DNA from: Streptomyces hundungensis | GTDB taxonomy: Bacteria > Actinomycetota > Actinomycetes > Streptomycetales > Streptomycetaceae | Direction: 5' to 3' | DNA length: 64,000 bases | Assembly (NCBI RefSeq): GCF_003627815.1 | Contig: NZ_CP032698.1 | Location: forward strand, 7,564,001-7,628,000 | Part shown: piece by piece, positions 32,926-42,210 of the stretch | Layout of the letters: the number at the start of each line of letters is the position of its first letter | How positions within the stretch are numbered: the stretch's first letter is position 1 | Made by a program: the position numbers and the translations under genes | The notes under the pieces: generated by a model | What the model saw: only the letters and a program-made list of their open reading frames with translations | Told to the model about the DNA's origin: nothing | Database searches by the model: none

Positions 32926-35900
32926 AGGGTTCCCTCTTCCATGGCGGTCGGGGCGGTCGTGTCGCGTCGCTCCTGGATGAGCGCGGCGAGTGCGCTCACG
33001 GTGGGAGCGGCGAAGAACTGACGCAGCGTCAGGCGGATTCCGGTGGCGCGATGGAGCTCCTCGGTGGCCCGGGTGGCGCTGAGGCTGTCCCCGCCGAGCA
33101 GGAAGAAGCTCTCGCCGCGGCCGACCCGTTCGGTCTCCAGGACCGCGCCGAAGACAGCGGCCACCACCTGCTCCCCTTCGTCTCGGGGCGGCTCGTCGAG
33201 GTCCGGCCCGGCGCCCGTGCCGGTGGCGAGCTCGACGAGCGCGGCACGGTCCACCTTGCCGTTGGCGGTCAGCGGCAACCGCTCCACGGCCTCGATGCGG
33301 TCCGGGACCATATAGCCGGGCAGCCGCTCGGCGAGCTGATCGCGCACCGCCGCGGTGTCGGGGGCGAGGGCAGTGTCGGAGACGACGAAGGCGACGAGGT
33401 GGTGGCGCGGGCGCGCCCCGACCGTCAGCGCGACCGCGCGGGCCACGCCGGGAAGCGAGCCGAGCGCCGCCTCGATCTCACCCAGCTCGATGCGATGCCC
33501 GCCCACCTTGACCTGGTGGTCCTCGCGGCCCAGGAATTCGAGCACCGCGCCCGGCCGATAGCGGCCGAGGTCGCCGGTGCGATACCAGCGCTCCCCGCCG
33601 TGGGTGACGAACCGCTCGGCGGTACGCACCGCGTCCCCCCGATAACCGGCGGCCACCCCGGCGCCGCCGATCCACAGCTCCCCGGGCACCCAGTCGGGAC
33701 GGTCCCGCCCGAGCGCATCGGCCACGCGGTAGCGCTGGCCGCGCAGCGGAGTGCCGTACGGGATGGACGGCCAGCCGGGCAACATCCCTTCCACCACATG
33801 GAAGTTGGACCAGATCGCGGCTTCGGTGGCGCCGCCCAGGGCGACCAGCCGACAGCCCGGCGCCCGTTCGGCGAGCCGGCCCGGCAGATCGAGGCCGACC
33901 CAGTCACCGGAGACCAGCGCCAGGCGCAGCGAAACGAGCGGGGGCCCATCGGCGCCGGCCACCAGCAGCATGTCGAGCAGCGCGGGCACCGTGTTCCACA
34001 GCGTCACCCCGTGGGCGCGGACGGCGCCCAGCCAGGCGTGCGGCTCGCGGCGCTCCTCCTCGGCGACCAGGACGAGCGCGCCGCCCGCCGACAGCGGCCC
34101 GAAGATGTCGTAGACGGACAGGTCGAAGTCGAGAGCGGAGAGCGCCAGCACCCGGTCGTCGGGCCTCACCGCGAACCGCTCGCCGATGTCCTCGACGGTG
34201 TTGACGGCGGCCCGGTGGGCGATCTCGACGCCCTTCGGCTCGCCCGTCGAACCCGAGGTGAAGATGGTGTACGCGAGCGCCGCGTCGGACACCTCGACGG
34301 GCCGCTCCAGCGGCTCGGCACCGAACGCGTCGGCCACATCCACCCGTCGGACGCCGGCCGGCCAGTCGCCGACCGCGCGGGAGGTCAGGGCCACAGTCGC
34401 CCCGGCCCCGGCCAGGATGCGGGCCCGGCGCGCGGCCGGCTGGTCCACGCCCACCGGCACATAGACGGCCCCGGCGGCCAGCACGCCGAGCACCGCGGCG
34501 ATCTGGTCGGGCCCCTTGGGCACCACCACGGCGACGGTGTCCGAGGGCCGCACCCCGGTGGCTCGCAGCGCCCCGGCGACGGCCAGCGCCCGGCCCGCCA
34601 GGGACCCGTAGTCCATCCTTCCCGCCCCGCCCCACAGCAGGGCGGGCCGTGCCGGCTCGGTGCGCGCCCGCTCGAAGAACGCCGTGTGCAGGAGCCTGCC
34701 CTCAGCGGGAGCCCCGGTCGCGTTGGCGGCGGCGCGGGCCTCGCGCTGCGCGGCCGGCAGTGGCACGGCGACCTCGGCGGCCCAGTCCGCCTCACCGAGA
34801 GTGCGTAGCAGAGCTTCGTACGCCGCGAACATGTCGGACACGACACCGTCGGGGAAGAGCTCCTCCACCACGTCCCAGTTGATGGCGAGACCGCCACCGC
34901 GCTCCACGACCTGGCAGTCGAGCCAGACCTGCGGCGTCTGGGAGAGGCCGTGGACCTGCTCCCCGAACGGCATGGTGAGGTCGGCGAGCCGGTCCGAGAC
35001 GCCGAGGGTGCTGGTGAAGACGACCGGCATGGGGGAGTCCATCACCCCGTCGCGCAGGGCGAGTTCACGCAACACCCAGATCGCGGAGACCGCACTGTGC
35101 TGGAGGCCTTCCCAGATCTGCTCCTGGAAACGCCGGGCGCCCGACGCCCAGCCCTCGCCCGCGCGCGGCCGGTGGCCCACCAGAAGCAGCGAGGTGAAGT
35201 CGCCGACGATGTCGTTGATGTCGGGGTGCACCTCGCGCCGGTCGAACAGCGTCAGGTTCAGGGTGACACCGGGATGCGCGCTCCACGCGGCGAGCACATC
35301 GGCGAACGCCGTGGCGAGCAGCGCGGACGGCGTGAGGCCGACCTCCCGGCCGCGCGCGGTCAGCCCCGACCAGGTGGCGGCGTCCAGCAGGAACTCGCGC
35401 CGGGCGAAGCGGGGCGCGGACACCTCGGCCGGGTCGACGGCGAGCGGCAGCGCGGGCGCGGGCGGCAGCTCCTCCAACCGGGCCCGCCAGTACGCCCGGT
35501 CCGCCACGAGGTCGTCCTCGGCCGGCGCGGCCTGAAGGACGTAGTCCCTGAACGAGACGCCCAGTGAAGGGAGTTGGGTGTCCGGGGCGCGGTAGAGGGT
35601 GGCCAGCTCCCAGAACAGGGTCATGATGCTCAGGGCGTCGAGGACGATGTAGTCGAAACCGAAGGCGATCCGGGTACGGCCGGAGCCGTAGCGGGTCGCG
35701 GCGATGTCGAACAGCGGCCAGTGACCCACGTCGAAGACGCGGTGGTCCATGGCGGCGCGTTGCTCGGCCAGGGCTTCCCGCTCGTGGCCCGGAGCCGCGT
35801 CGGTGACCGTGAAACGGAAGCGGGGCACACGCGGCAGGATCTTCTGGTTGCCGTCGTCGTCGAAGACGGCCCGCATCATCTCGTGCCGCTCCACGAGCCG

Positions 35901-38900
35901 GTTCCAGACCTCCTCAAGCAGCGCGAGGTCCACGTCCTGGCCGTCGAACTCCCAGTACCAGTACGATCCGACGCCGCCCAGGGTGAAGTCCGAGCCGCGC
36001 CCCAGCCAGTACGCGCGCTGCACATCGGTGGCGGGAAACGGCTCGCCCCGCCGCTCCGGGTCGGCGGTCACCGTGGGCAGCCTGGTCGGGCGGCCCGGGG
36101 TGAGGCCGGCGGCGAAGTCCCGCAGGACCGGCGCGGTGAACAGCCGCCCGAGGTCGGCCCCGTGCAGGCCCTCGGCCCTGAGCCGGTTGAGCAGCCGGGT
36201 GGCGAGCAGGCTGTCCCCGCCCAGCGCGAAGAAGTCGTCGGTGCGCCCGACCCGCTCAGCGCCGAGCAACTCCTCCCACAGGGCTGCCACGGCCGCCTCC
36301 ACGGGCCCCTGCGGAGGGGTGGCGGCGGCGCCCGCCCGGGGGGCCGCGGACAACAGCTCCGCCAGCGCGGCCCGGTCGACCTTGCCGTTGGCGTTCAGCG
36401 GCAGGGCCGCCACGGCGGTCAGCCGCTCGGGGATCATGGGGGAGGGCAGAAGAGCGGCCAGATGCTCACGCAGAGCGTCGCCCCACGCTCCCTCGGCCTC
36501 CCGTTCGGGGTGCGGAACTTGGCCCCGGGTCCCCTCGGCCTCCCGTTCGGGGCGCAGCGCTTGGCCCCGCGCTCTCTCGGCCTCCCGTTCGGGGCGCAGG
36601 GCCTCGGCCCACGCTCCCTCGGCCTCCTCCGTACCGGGTACCCGACCCTCCGCACCGGTGCGGAGCACCACCGCGGCGGCGAGTCGGCGCGGCTCGTCCC
36701 CTACGGGGACCACGGCGGCGGCGTTCACCTCGGGGTGCGCCACGAGGGCGGCCTCGATCTCGCCGGGTTCGATGCGGTGGCCCCGGATCTTCACCTGGAA
36801 GTCGGAGCGGCCCAGGAACTCGACGGTGCCGTCGGGCCAGTAGCGGGCCAGATCGCCGGTGCGGTACCAGCGCGTGCCCTGATACGTCACGAACCGGTCG
36901 GCGGTGCGCTCCGGGTCGCCCCGGTATCCCTGGGCCACCGACGCCCCGCCGATCCACAGCTCACCCGGCACCCAGTCGGGCCGGTCCCGGCCCTGGGGGT
37001 CGACCACCCGGCACCGCTGATTGGCGAGCGGCGCCCCGTAGGGCACACAACTCCCTTGCCGCTGCGGCCCGTTGACTTCATACACGGTGGAGTGGATCGC
37101 GGTCTCCGTGGTGCCCCCGAGCCCGGCGAAGCGCAATCCGGGGAAGACGTCCGCCGCCGCGTCGGCCAGCGCGAAGGGCACCCGATCGCCGCCCAGCAGC
37201 GCCAGGCGCAGCGAGGGCGCGCCACCCCCGGCCCGGGCGGCCTCCACGAGCATGGCGAAGAGGGTGGGCACACAGTTGACGACGGTGACCTCGTGCTCCC
37301 GCACCAGCGCCAGCCAGGCGCGCGCGTCGCGCCGCTCGGCTTCGGTCACACAGACCACCGCGCCACCCGCCGACAGCGGGCCGAAGATGTCGTAGACGGA
37401 CAGGTCGAAGTCGAGCGCGGAGACGGCCAGCGTCCGGTCGCGCGGCCCGACCGCGAAGTGCTCGCCGAGCGCGGCGACGGTGTTGTGGGCCGCCCGGTGC
37501 GAGACCACGACACCCTTGGGCAGACCGGTGGAGCCCGAGGTGTAGATCAGATAGGCGGGCTCGTCGGTGGCGGGGACGGCGGGCGCGGCAAGGGGGTGCG
37601 CCGAGCCGGATGCGGCGAGCGTGGCGGCGGTGACCTCGAAGCGGGCGCCGCTGGAGGCCCGGATGCGGGCCCGGCGCTCGGCGGGCTGGTCCACCCCGAC
37701 CGGGACGTGCACGCCGCCCGCCGCGAGCACCCCGAGGGTGGCGACGATCTGGTCGGGCCCCTTGGGCAGGGTGACCAGGACCGTCCCGCCCGGGGCGAGA
37801 CCCTGCTCGCGCAGCAGTCCGGCAAGGCGCAGGGCCCGCTCGGCCACCTCGCCGTAACCGAGCCGGCCGCCGCGCCACAGCAGCGCGGGCCGGTCGGGAT
37901 CGGTGGCGGCCGTCGCGAAGAACGCGCTGTGCAGCGGGGCGTCGGGCAGGGCGCGGGTGGTCGCGTTGACGCGCTCGCGCACCCGGCGCCGGTGCGCGGG
38001 GAGCAGCTCCGGCAGCGGGCCGTCCCAATCGGCGCCGGGCGCGGTCAGACCGGACACCAGGGTCCGAAAGGCCCTGAACATGTCCTCCACGACGCCGTCG
38101 GGGAACAGGGCGTCCACCGACTCCCAGTTCAGCCGGATCCCGTCGGCCTCCTCGACCACCTGGAGGTCCATCCACACCTGCGGGGTCTGCGAACTCATCC
38201 AGGCGGGCTCGCCGAGAACGTCCCGGACGTCGGGTCCGAACAGCTCGCCCATGCTGAGCGCGCTGGTGAAGACGACCGGGGCGAGCGTCGCGCCCCGCCG
38301 GGTGCGGGCCAGGTCGCGCAGCACCTCGGTGCCGGGGTAGTCGCCGTGCGCGGCCACCTCCCGGAACCCGCCCTGCACCTGACGGGCCCGCTCGGCGAAG
38401 GAGTTCCCCCGCCGGGCCTCTACGGGCAAGAGCAGCAGAGCCGTGAAGTCGCCCACCAGGTTGGGCACTTCGGGGTGGAGCGGCGCACGGTCGAAGAGCG
38501 GAAGGTTGAGCAGGAAGCGCTCCTCGGCGCTCCACAGGGACAGCACCTCGGCGTAACAGGCGGCGAGCGCCATGGAGGCGCTGACGCCGTGGGCGCGCGA
38601 GAGGGCCAGGAATCGGTCCCGCTCGGCCGCGTCGAGCAGGTGGCTGCGCCGGGTCGTGCGCGGCTCGCGGATCCTCTCCGGGGCGGCGGCCAGCGGCAGT
38701 TGGGGCCCCGACGGCAGGGTGGCGAGGCGCTCCGTCCAGTAGGCGCGGTCCCGTTCACGTCCCTCGGCCGGGTGTGCGGAGCGCTCGGCGAGGTAGCGGC
38801 GGTAGCTGTAGGCGGGCGGCTCGGGACTGTGGTCCGGGCGGTCGTAGTGGCGCGCCAGATCGGCGACGACGATGCGGAAGCTCATCGCGTCGCACACCAG

Positions 38901-39782
38901 CATGTCGATGTCCACGTGGAGCCGCCCCGTGCCGCCGGGGAGCAACGTGAGCCGCACGTCGAGCACCTGGCCGCGTGCCGCGTCCATCCGCTGGTGCGAC
39001 AACCGCTCGCGCAGCCGCGCCAGTTCGGCGTCCACCTCGGCGGCGGGCCGGGAGCGCAGATCGTGCACGGCCGCGAGTCCGGTGGGTGCCTCGCCGATGC
39101 GCTGGGTGGCGTCGTCGAGGAAGCGGGCCCGGAGCATGGGGTGCCGGGCGGTGAGGGCGCGCAGCGCCGCGTCGAGGCGCCCGGGGTCCAGGGGCGGACC
39201 GTCGAACTCGAAGTAGAAGTGGCTGCCGCAGCCGAGTGGCTGTCCTTCGGCCCGGCCGATCCAGTACGCGTGCTGCATGGGAGCCAGCGGAAAGGGAGCC
39301 GTCTCGTCGGTGCCCGCGTACGGCGTTCGGTACGCGTCCTGCCTCGCCGCCCCGCCGTCCTGGCCCGTCCGGAAGGCCCCGCCGCCGTCCGGGGCTGTGG
39401 CGAAGGTGCCGCCGTCCGGGTCCGTGGGGAAGGCCCCGCCATCCGGGTGCGTCGCGAGGGCCCGACCGTCCGGGTCCGTGGCGAAGGCCCGGCCCGCCGG
39501 ATCCTGGCCCGACGTCCCGCCGTCCGCGTCCCCGGGTTGGTGGACGCCCTCTCCACCCGCCCGGGCGCTCGCCAGCGCCCACCAGTCGCGCAGCCGGGGT
39601 CGCTCGATGAGTTCGCCGAACGTGACGGCGACGCCGTCCCTGCGCCAGAGCCCGGCGAGCCGCATGACACCCATCGAGTCCAGGCCCCGGGCCACCAGGT
39701 CGTCGTCGTCCGACAGGGACGCGACGGGCTCCTCCAACAGGTCCGCGACGGCCCTGCGCATGTCATCGAGCGAAATTCCCAT
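32922..39782 (-). CDS. NRPS-A: ArCP-Cy-A-PCP-Cy-A-PCP
   Basis: A 2286-residue synthetase. The N-terminal aryl carrier protein (Ser36 in ARGLDSMGVM) takes the activated aryl acid. Cy1 carries D293-D298-S301 (DMLVCDAMS). A1 (about 600-1150) reads DLYNLGLIHK, two changes from the cysteine code. PCP1 Ser is in ALGGDSLLAT (about 1187). Cy2 has DYIVLDALS (about 1380). A2 reads DLYNLSLIWK, the exact cysteine code. PCP2 Ser is in LLGGDSLSAT (about 2229). No epimerase or PKS module is present. Two in-frame repeat arrays are included, one in the ArCP-Cy1 linker and one near the A1 C-terminal part. All C-type domains are heterocyclising, so three five-membered rings are expected with NRPS-B. Confidence 0.94.
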   Translation of the reverse strand: MGISLDDMRRAVADLLEEPVASLSDDDDLVARGLDSMGVMRLAGLWRRDGVAVTFGELIERPRLRDWWALASARAGGEGVHQPGDADGGTSGQDPAGRAFATDPDGRALATHPDGGAFPTDPDGGTFATAPDGGGAFRTGQDGGAARQDAYRTPYAGTDETAPFPLAPMQHAYWIGRAEGQPLGCGSHFYFEFDGPPLDPGRLDAALRALTARHPMLRARFLDDATQRIGEAPTGLAAVHDLRSRPAAEVDAELARLRERLSHQRMDAARGQVLDVRLTLLPGGTGRLHVDIDMLVCDAMSFRIVVADLARHYDRPDHSPEPPAYSYRRYLAERSAHPAEGRERDRAYWTERLATLPSGPQLPLAAAPERIREPRTTRRSHLLDAAERDRFLALSRAHGVSASMALAACYAEVLSLWSAEERFLLNLPLFDRAPLHPEVPNLVGDFTALLLLPVEARRGNSFAERARQVQGGFREVAAHGDYPGTEVLRDLARTRRGATLAPVVFTSALSMGELFGPDVRDVLGEPAWMSSQTPQVWMDLQVVEEADGIRLNWESVDALFPDGVVEDMFRAFRTLVSGLTAPGADWDGPLPELLPAHRRRVRERVNATTRALPDAPLHSAFFATAATDPDRPALLWRGGRLGYGEVAERALRLAGLLREQGLAPGGTVLVTLPKGPDQIVATLGVLAAGGVHVPVGVDQPAERRARIRASSGARFEVTAATLAASGSAHPLAAPAVPATDEPAYLIYTSGSTGLPKGVVVSHRAAHNTVAALGEHFAVGPRDRTLAVSALDFDLSVYDIFGPLSAGGAVVCVTEAERRDARAWLALVREHEVTVVNCVPTLFAMLVEAARAGGGAPSLRLALLGGDRVPFALADAAADVFPGLRFAGLGGTTETAIHSTVYEVNGPQRQGSCVPYGAPLANQRCRVVDPQGRDRPDWVPGELWIGGASVAQGYRGDPERTADRFVTYQGTRWYRTGDLARYWPDGTVEFLGRSDFQVKIRGHRIEPGEIEAALVAHPEVNAAAVVPVGDEPRRLAAAVVLRTGAEGRVPGTEEAEGAWAEALRPEREAERARGQALRPEREAEGTRGQVPHPEREAEGAWGDALREHLAALLPSPMIPERLTAVAALPLNANGKVDRAALAELLSAAPRAGAAATPPQGPVEAAVAALWEELLGAERVGRTDDFFALGGDSLLATRLLNRLRAEGLHGADLGRLFTAPVLRDFAAGLTPGRPTRLPTVTADPERRGEPFPATDVQRAYWLGRGSDFTLGGVGSYWYWEFDGQDVDLALLEEVWNRLVERHEMMRAVFDDDGNQKILPRVPRFRFTVTDAAPGHEREALAEQRAAMDHRVFDVGHWPLFDIAATRYGSGRTRIAFGFDYIVLDALSIMTLFWELATLYRAPDTQLPSLGVSFRDYVLQAAPAEDDLVADRAYWRARLEELPPAPALPLAVDPAEVSAPRFARREFLLDAATWSGLTARGREVGLTPSALLATAFADVLAAWSAHPGVTLNLTLFDRREVHPDINDIVGDFTSLLLVGHRPRAGEGWASGARRFQEQIWEGLQHSAVSAIWVLRELALRDGVMDSPMPVVFTSTLGVSDRLADLTMPFGEQVHGLSQTPQVWLDCQVVERGGGLAINWDVVEELFPDGVVSDMFAAYEALLRTLGEADWAAEVAVPLPAAQREARAAANATGAPAEGRLLHTAFFERARTEPARPALLWGGAGRMDYGSLAGRALAVAGALRATGVRPSDTVAVVVPKGPDQIAAVLGVLAAGAVYVPVGVDQPAARRARILAGAGATVALTSRAVGDWPAGVRRVDVADAFGAEPLERPVEVSDAALAYTIFTSGSTGEPKGVEIAHRAAVNTVEDIGERFAVRPDDRVLALSALDFDLSVYDIFGPLSAGGALVLVAEEERREPHAWLGAVRAHGVTLWNTVPALLDMLLVAGADGPPLVSLRLALVSGDWVGLDLPGRLAERAPGCRLVALGGATEAAIWSNFHVVEGMLPGWPSIPYGTPLRGQRYRVADALGRDRPDWVPGELWIGGAGVAAGYRGDAVRTAERFVTHGGERWYRTGDLGRYRPGAVLEFLGREDHQVKVGGHRIELGEIEAALGSLPGVARAVALTVGARPRHHLVAFVVSDTALAPDTAAVRDQLAERLPGYMVPDRIEAVERLPLTANGKVDRAALVELATGTGAGPDLDEPPRDEGEQVVAAVFGAVLETERVGRGESFFLLGGDSLSATRATEELHRATGIRLTLRQFFAAPTVSALAALIQERRDTTAPTAMEEGTL
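36491..36630 (-). repeat. 42-bp tandem repeat in the A1 domain of NRPS-A
   Basis: Units begin at 36491, 36533 and 36575, with the start of a fourth at 36617. Each encodes 14 residues of the type LRPEREAEGTRGQ. The array lies between the late A-domain core motifs, where PchE- or PchF-type enzymes carry inserted tailoring domains. Confidence 0.9.
39384..39491 (-). repeat. 27-bp tandem repeat (4 units) in the ArCP-Cy1 linker
   Basis: Four 27-bp units (39384, 39411, 39438, 39465) encode nine-residue repeats such as TDPDGRALA and THPDGGAFP. They form a flexible Asp/Gly-rich spacer between the aryl carrier protein and the first cyclisation domain. Confidence 0.92.
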
Positions 39783-39800
39783 GGGTGCCCCCGAGGGTGG

Positions 39801-41072
39801 TCAACAGATCCGGTTGACGGGCAGGTCCGCTCTCTGGGCGACCAATTCCGATGCCGCCACGAAGCGTTCGACGAATTCCTGGGCGAAGGCGGGAGTGAAG
39901 CGTCCCTCGTTGTAGAAGAGCAGGACATGAAAGCCCGCGCTGTGGGGCACGAGGACCAGTTCGAGTTCGAATCTGCTGCCCACCCCGTCCGGCACCAGAA
40001 CCTCTATGTCGAGATCGCCGACGGTGATGCTGTAGACCGGTTCGGCGAGCATCTGGAAGACGATGTCGTCGGCGCGCGCCCCGTCGTTTCCGGACCCGGG
40101 AAGCGGTAACAGCTGATACGGAATTCCCTGGTTGAGGAATCCGCCCACCACGGTCGCATGGGTCGCCCTGAGCGCCTCGGTGACCGGCGCGGACGGTGTG
40201 ATGCGGGTGCGCAGCACGACCATGTTGGCCAGGAAACCGACCGTGCGCCGGGTCTGCGGCCGCAGCCGGTTGGCGTACAGGGACGCCACCGCGAGATCGC
40301 TGCGGCCGGTCGTGCGGTGCAGCGTGGCGTAGTACAGGGTCAGCATGGCGGCGAAGAGGGAGCTGCCCCGGCCGACGGCCAGCGAGCGCAGCGAGGCGAC
40401 CGTGGCGGCGGACAGCTCGCCCCGCACACGGGCGGTCCGGCGTGGACCGGGATCGGCCCGCGAGGGCAGCGCGGGCAGATGAAGATCCCGCAACTCTCGC
40501 TCCCAGTAAGCAAGTTGGCCTTTAAGCTCACCGTTGTCCAGGGCGTTGCGCTGCCAGTCGGCGAACTCGCCGAACTGCCAGCCCACCTCGACCGGCTCCC
40601 TGACGCCGCCGGACAGGCGGTCGAGTTCGGCGCACAGGTCCTGGAAGACGACGCCGCACGACCAGGAGTCCGTGACCAGGTGGTGCATGTTGACGCACAG
40701 GACGTGTGCGTCGTCGGCGACTCGCCACAGCGTGCACCGCACCGCGCTCGAAGCGGCGTCGATCCGGGTGGCGAGTTCCTCGGCGATGCGGGAGCGCACC
40801 ACCGACTCGGCGTCCGCCTCGCCCCGCAGATCGACCTGGCGCACCTCCAACGGATGTGGCGGGCGCACGATTTGGCGCAGATTCCTGCCGCCTCCGCTGA
40901 ATACCGTACGCAACGCGTCATGACGCGCGTAAACCCGGTCGAGCGCCGCACCCAGAACGGACGGGTCCAGCGGTCCGCGGATACGGCACATCATGGGGCA
41001 GTTGAGCGCTCCGTCCTGACCGCGATAGCGGTCGAGGAACCACAACAGCCGCTGCCCCACGGACGGTTCCAT
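39801..41072 (-). CDS. Free-standing NRPS condensation-domain protein
   Basis: A protein of about 423 residues consisting only of a condensation domain. The active-site motif is intact: VNMHHLVTDSWSCG (HHxxxD). EPSVGQRLLWFLDRYRGQDG is the start motif C1, DWQRNALDNGEL and VGFLANMVVLRTRI match C4 and C5-type motifs. The latter is the catalytic-tunnel motif of true amide-forming or ester-forming domains rather than Cy domains. It lies just before NRPS-A (18-base gap) and is probably the first gene of the operon. It may join the FAAL/ACP-borne acyl group to the peptide or offload the product. The start is uncertain: ATG 41072, or GTG 41096. Confidence 0.85.
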   Translation of the reverse strand: MEPSVGQRLLWFLDRYRGQDGALNCPMMCRIRGPLDPSVLGAALDRVYARHDALRTVFSGGGRNLRQIVRPPHPLEVRQVDLRGEADAESVVRSRIAEELATRIDAASSAVRCTLWRVADDAHVLCVNMHHLVTDSWSCGVVFQDLCAELDRLSGGVREPVEVGWQFGEFADWQRNALDNGELKGQLAYWERELRDLHLPALPSRADPGPRRTARVRGELSAATVASLRSLAVGRGSSLFAAMLTLYYATLHRTTGRSDLAVASLYANRLRPQTRRTVGFLANMVVLRTRITPSAPVTEALRATHATVVGGFLNQGIPYQLLPLPGSGNDGARADDIVFQMLAEPVYSITVGDLDIEVLVPDGVGSRFELELVLVPHSAGFHVLLFYNEGRFTPAFAQEFVERFVAASELVAQRADLPVNRIC

Positions 41073-41138
41073 CTCGCGCTCTTCGGAATTCCCCACGGCG
41101 CTCAAGCTACCGACCACCGCCGAAACGGCTTCGGGTAC

Positions 41139-41198
41139 TGAAAGATACTTGGCGGCATTGAAAGAAACGGCCGGTGCGGGGCGTCGCGCTGCTAGCGT
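41139..41198 (+). promoter_or_regulatory. Divergent promoter region with two TGAAAGA boxes
   Basis: TGAAAGA occurs at 41139-41145 and 41159-41165 (20 bases apart). The second is followed after exactly 27 bases by TAGCGT (41193-41198), seven bases before the leaderless ATG of the diiron oxygenase. The same interval must also hold the promoter of the NRPS operon on the other strand. Confidence 0.65.
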
Positions 41199-41205
41199 CC
41201 CCGGC

Positions 41206-42171
41206 ATGCGGGACCTCGACCTACCGACCCCGGGCCACACCCGGCTGTCCTGGGACTACACACCGCGCACCCCCCAACTGCACCGTCTTCACCAAAGGGC
41301 TCAGGAGCAGCAGTGGAGCGCCGGGGATCTGGACTGGTCGCTGCCGGTGCCCTTCGGCGCGCCCCTGCCGGACGGGACCGACTTCGCGCGCGCCTCCTTC
41401 GAGGCCTCGCCGATGGCGGTGCGGGGCCGGCCGATGTGGGACACCTTCCGCTGGGAGCTTCAGAGCTGGCTGGTCAGCCAGTTCCTCCACGGCGAACAGG
41501 CCGCTCTGGTCGCGGCCGCGCGGCTCGTCCAGGAGCTGCCCGACGTCGAGTCCAAGCTGTGCGCGGCGAGCCAGGTCACCGACGAGGCCCGCCATGTCGA
41601 GGTGTTCTCGCGCTATCTGCGCGAGAAGATCCCTCAGCCGTACGCCGTCAACGAGGCCCTGCACGCCCTGGTGAAGGACGTCCTGTCCGACGCCCGCTGG
41701 GACATCGCCGCCCTCGGCATGCAGATCGTCGTGGAGGCCCTGGCGATGGCGGCGTTCCGGCTCGCGGGCACCACCTTCCACGACCCGCTCATCCGTCGCG
41801 TCACCACCCTGGTCGCCCGCGACGAGGCCCGCCACGTCTCGTTCGGGGTGCTCGCCCTGCGGGAGGTCCACCGCGAGTTCGGCAGCGCCGAGCGGGCCGA
41901 ACGCGAGGACCTCGTCCTGGACGCGGCGGCCCTGATGCGCCGGCGCTTCCTGCTGGGCGACGTGTGGGAGCGTCTGGACGTCGACCGCGCGGCGGGTGTG
42001 CGGTACGCGGCGAGCGACCGGGCCATGGTGGCCTACCGGCGCACCGTCTTCACCCGGGTCGTGAGCGCCCTCGACCACATCGACCTGCTGACCGACCGGG
42101 TCCGCCAGGGACTCGACCGGCTCGACCTGCTCGGCGACGGCTCGCCGGTGCGCCGGCCGCGCGGCGGCTGA
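41206..42171 (+). CDS. Ferritin-like diiron oxygenase
   Basis: A 321-residue four-helix-bundle protein with a full diiron ligand set: Glu in FLHGEQAALVAAARL, ExxH in VTDEARHVEVFSRY, Glu in QIVVEALAMAAF and ExxH in VARDEARHVSFGVL. The pattern resembles AurF/CmlI-like arylamine N-oxygenases and related ferritin-like oxygenases in biosynthetic clusters. It may oxidise an aryl amine such as one derived from kynurenine, or a carrier-bound substrate. It appears leaderless, with TAGCGT seven bases before the ATG and no ribosome site. The methyltransferase gene follows after 39 bases. Confidence 0.85.
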   Translation: MRDLDLPTPGHTRLSWDYTPRTPQLHRLHQRAQEQQWSAGDLDWSLPVPFGAPLPDGTDFARASFEASPMAVRGRPMWDTFRWELQSWLVSQFLHGEQAALVAAARLVQELPDVESKLCAASQVTDEARHVEVFSRYLREKIPQPYAVNEALHALVKDVLSDARWDIAALGMQIVVEALAMAAFRLAGTTFHDPLIRRVTTLVARDEARHVSFGVLALREVHREFGSAERAEREDLVLDAAALMRRRFLLGDVWERLDVDRAAGVRYAASDRAMVAYRRTVFTRVVSALDHIDLLTDRVRQGLDRLDLLGDGSPVRRPRGG

Positions 42172-42191
42172 ACCGGCTGAACCGGCTGAAC
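42168..42191 (+). repeat. 9-bp direct repeat at the diiron gene stop codon
   Basis: CTGAACCGG occurs twice in tandem (42168-42185) and a partial third copy follows. The stop codon of the diiron gene lies in the first copy; the array ends before the ribosome site of the next gene. Confidence 0.85.
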
Positions 42192-42210
42192 TCGACGGAG
42201 GCACCCACCC

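Noticed and set aside
35574..40109. Very long plus-strand open frame opposite NRPS-A
   Set aside because: Same reason: no motif, and the opposite strand shows all NRPS core motifs.
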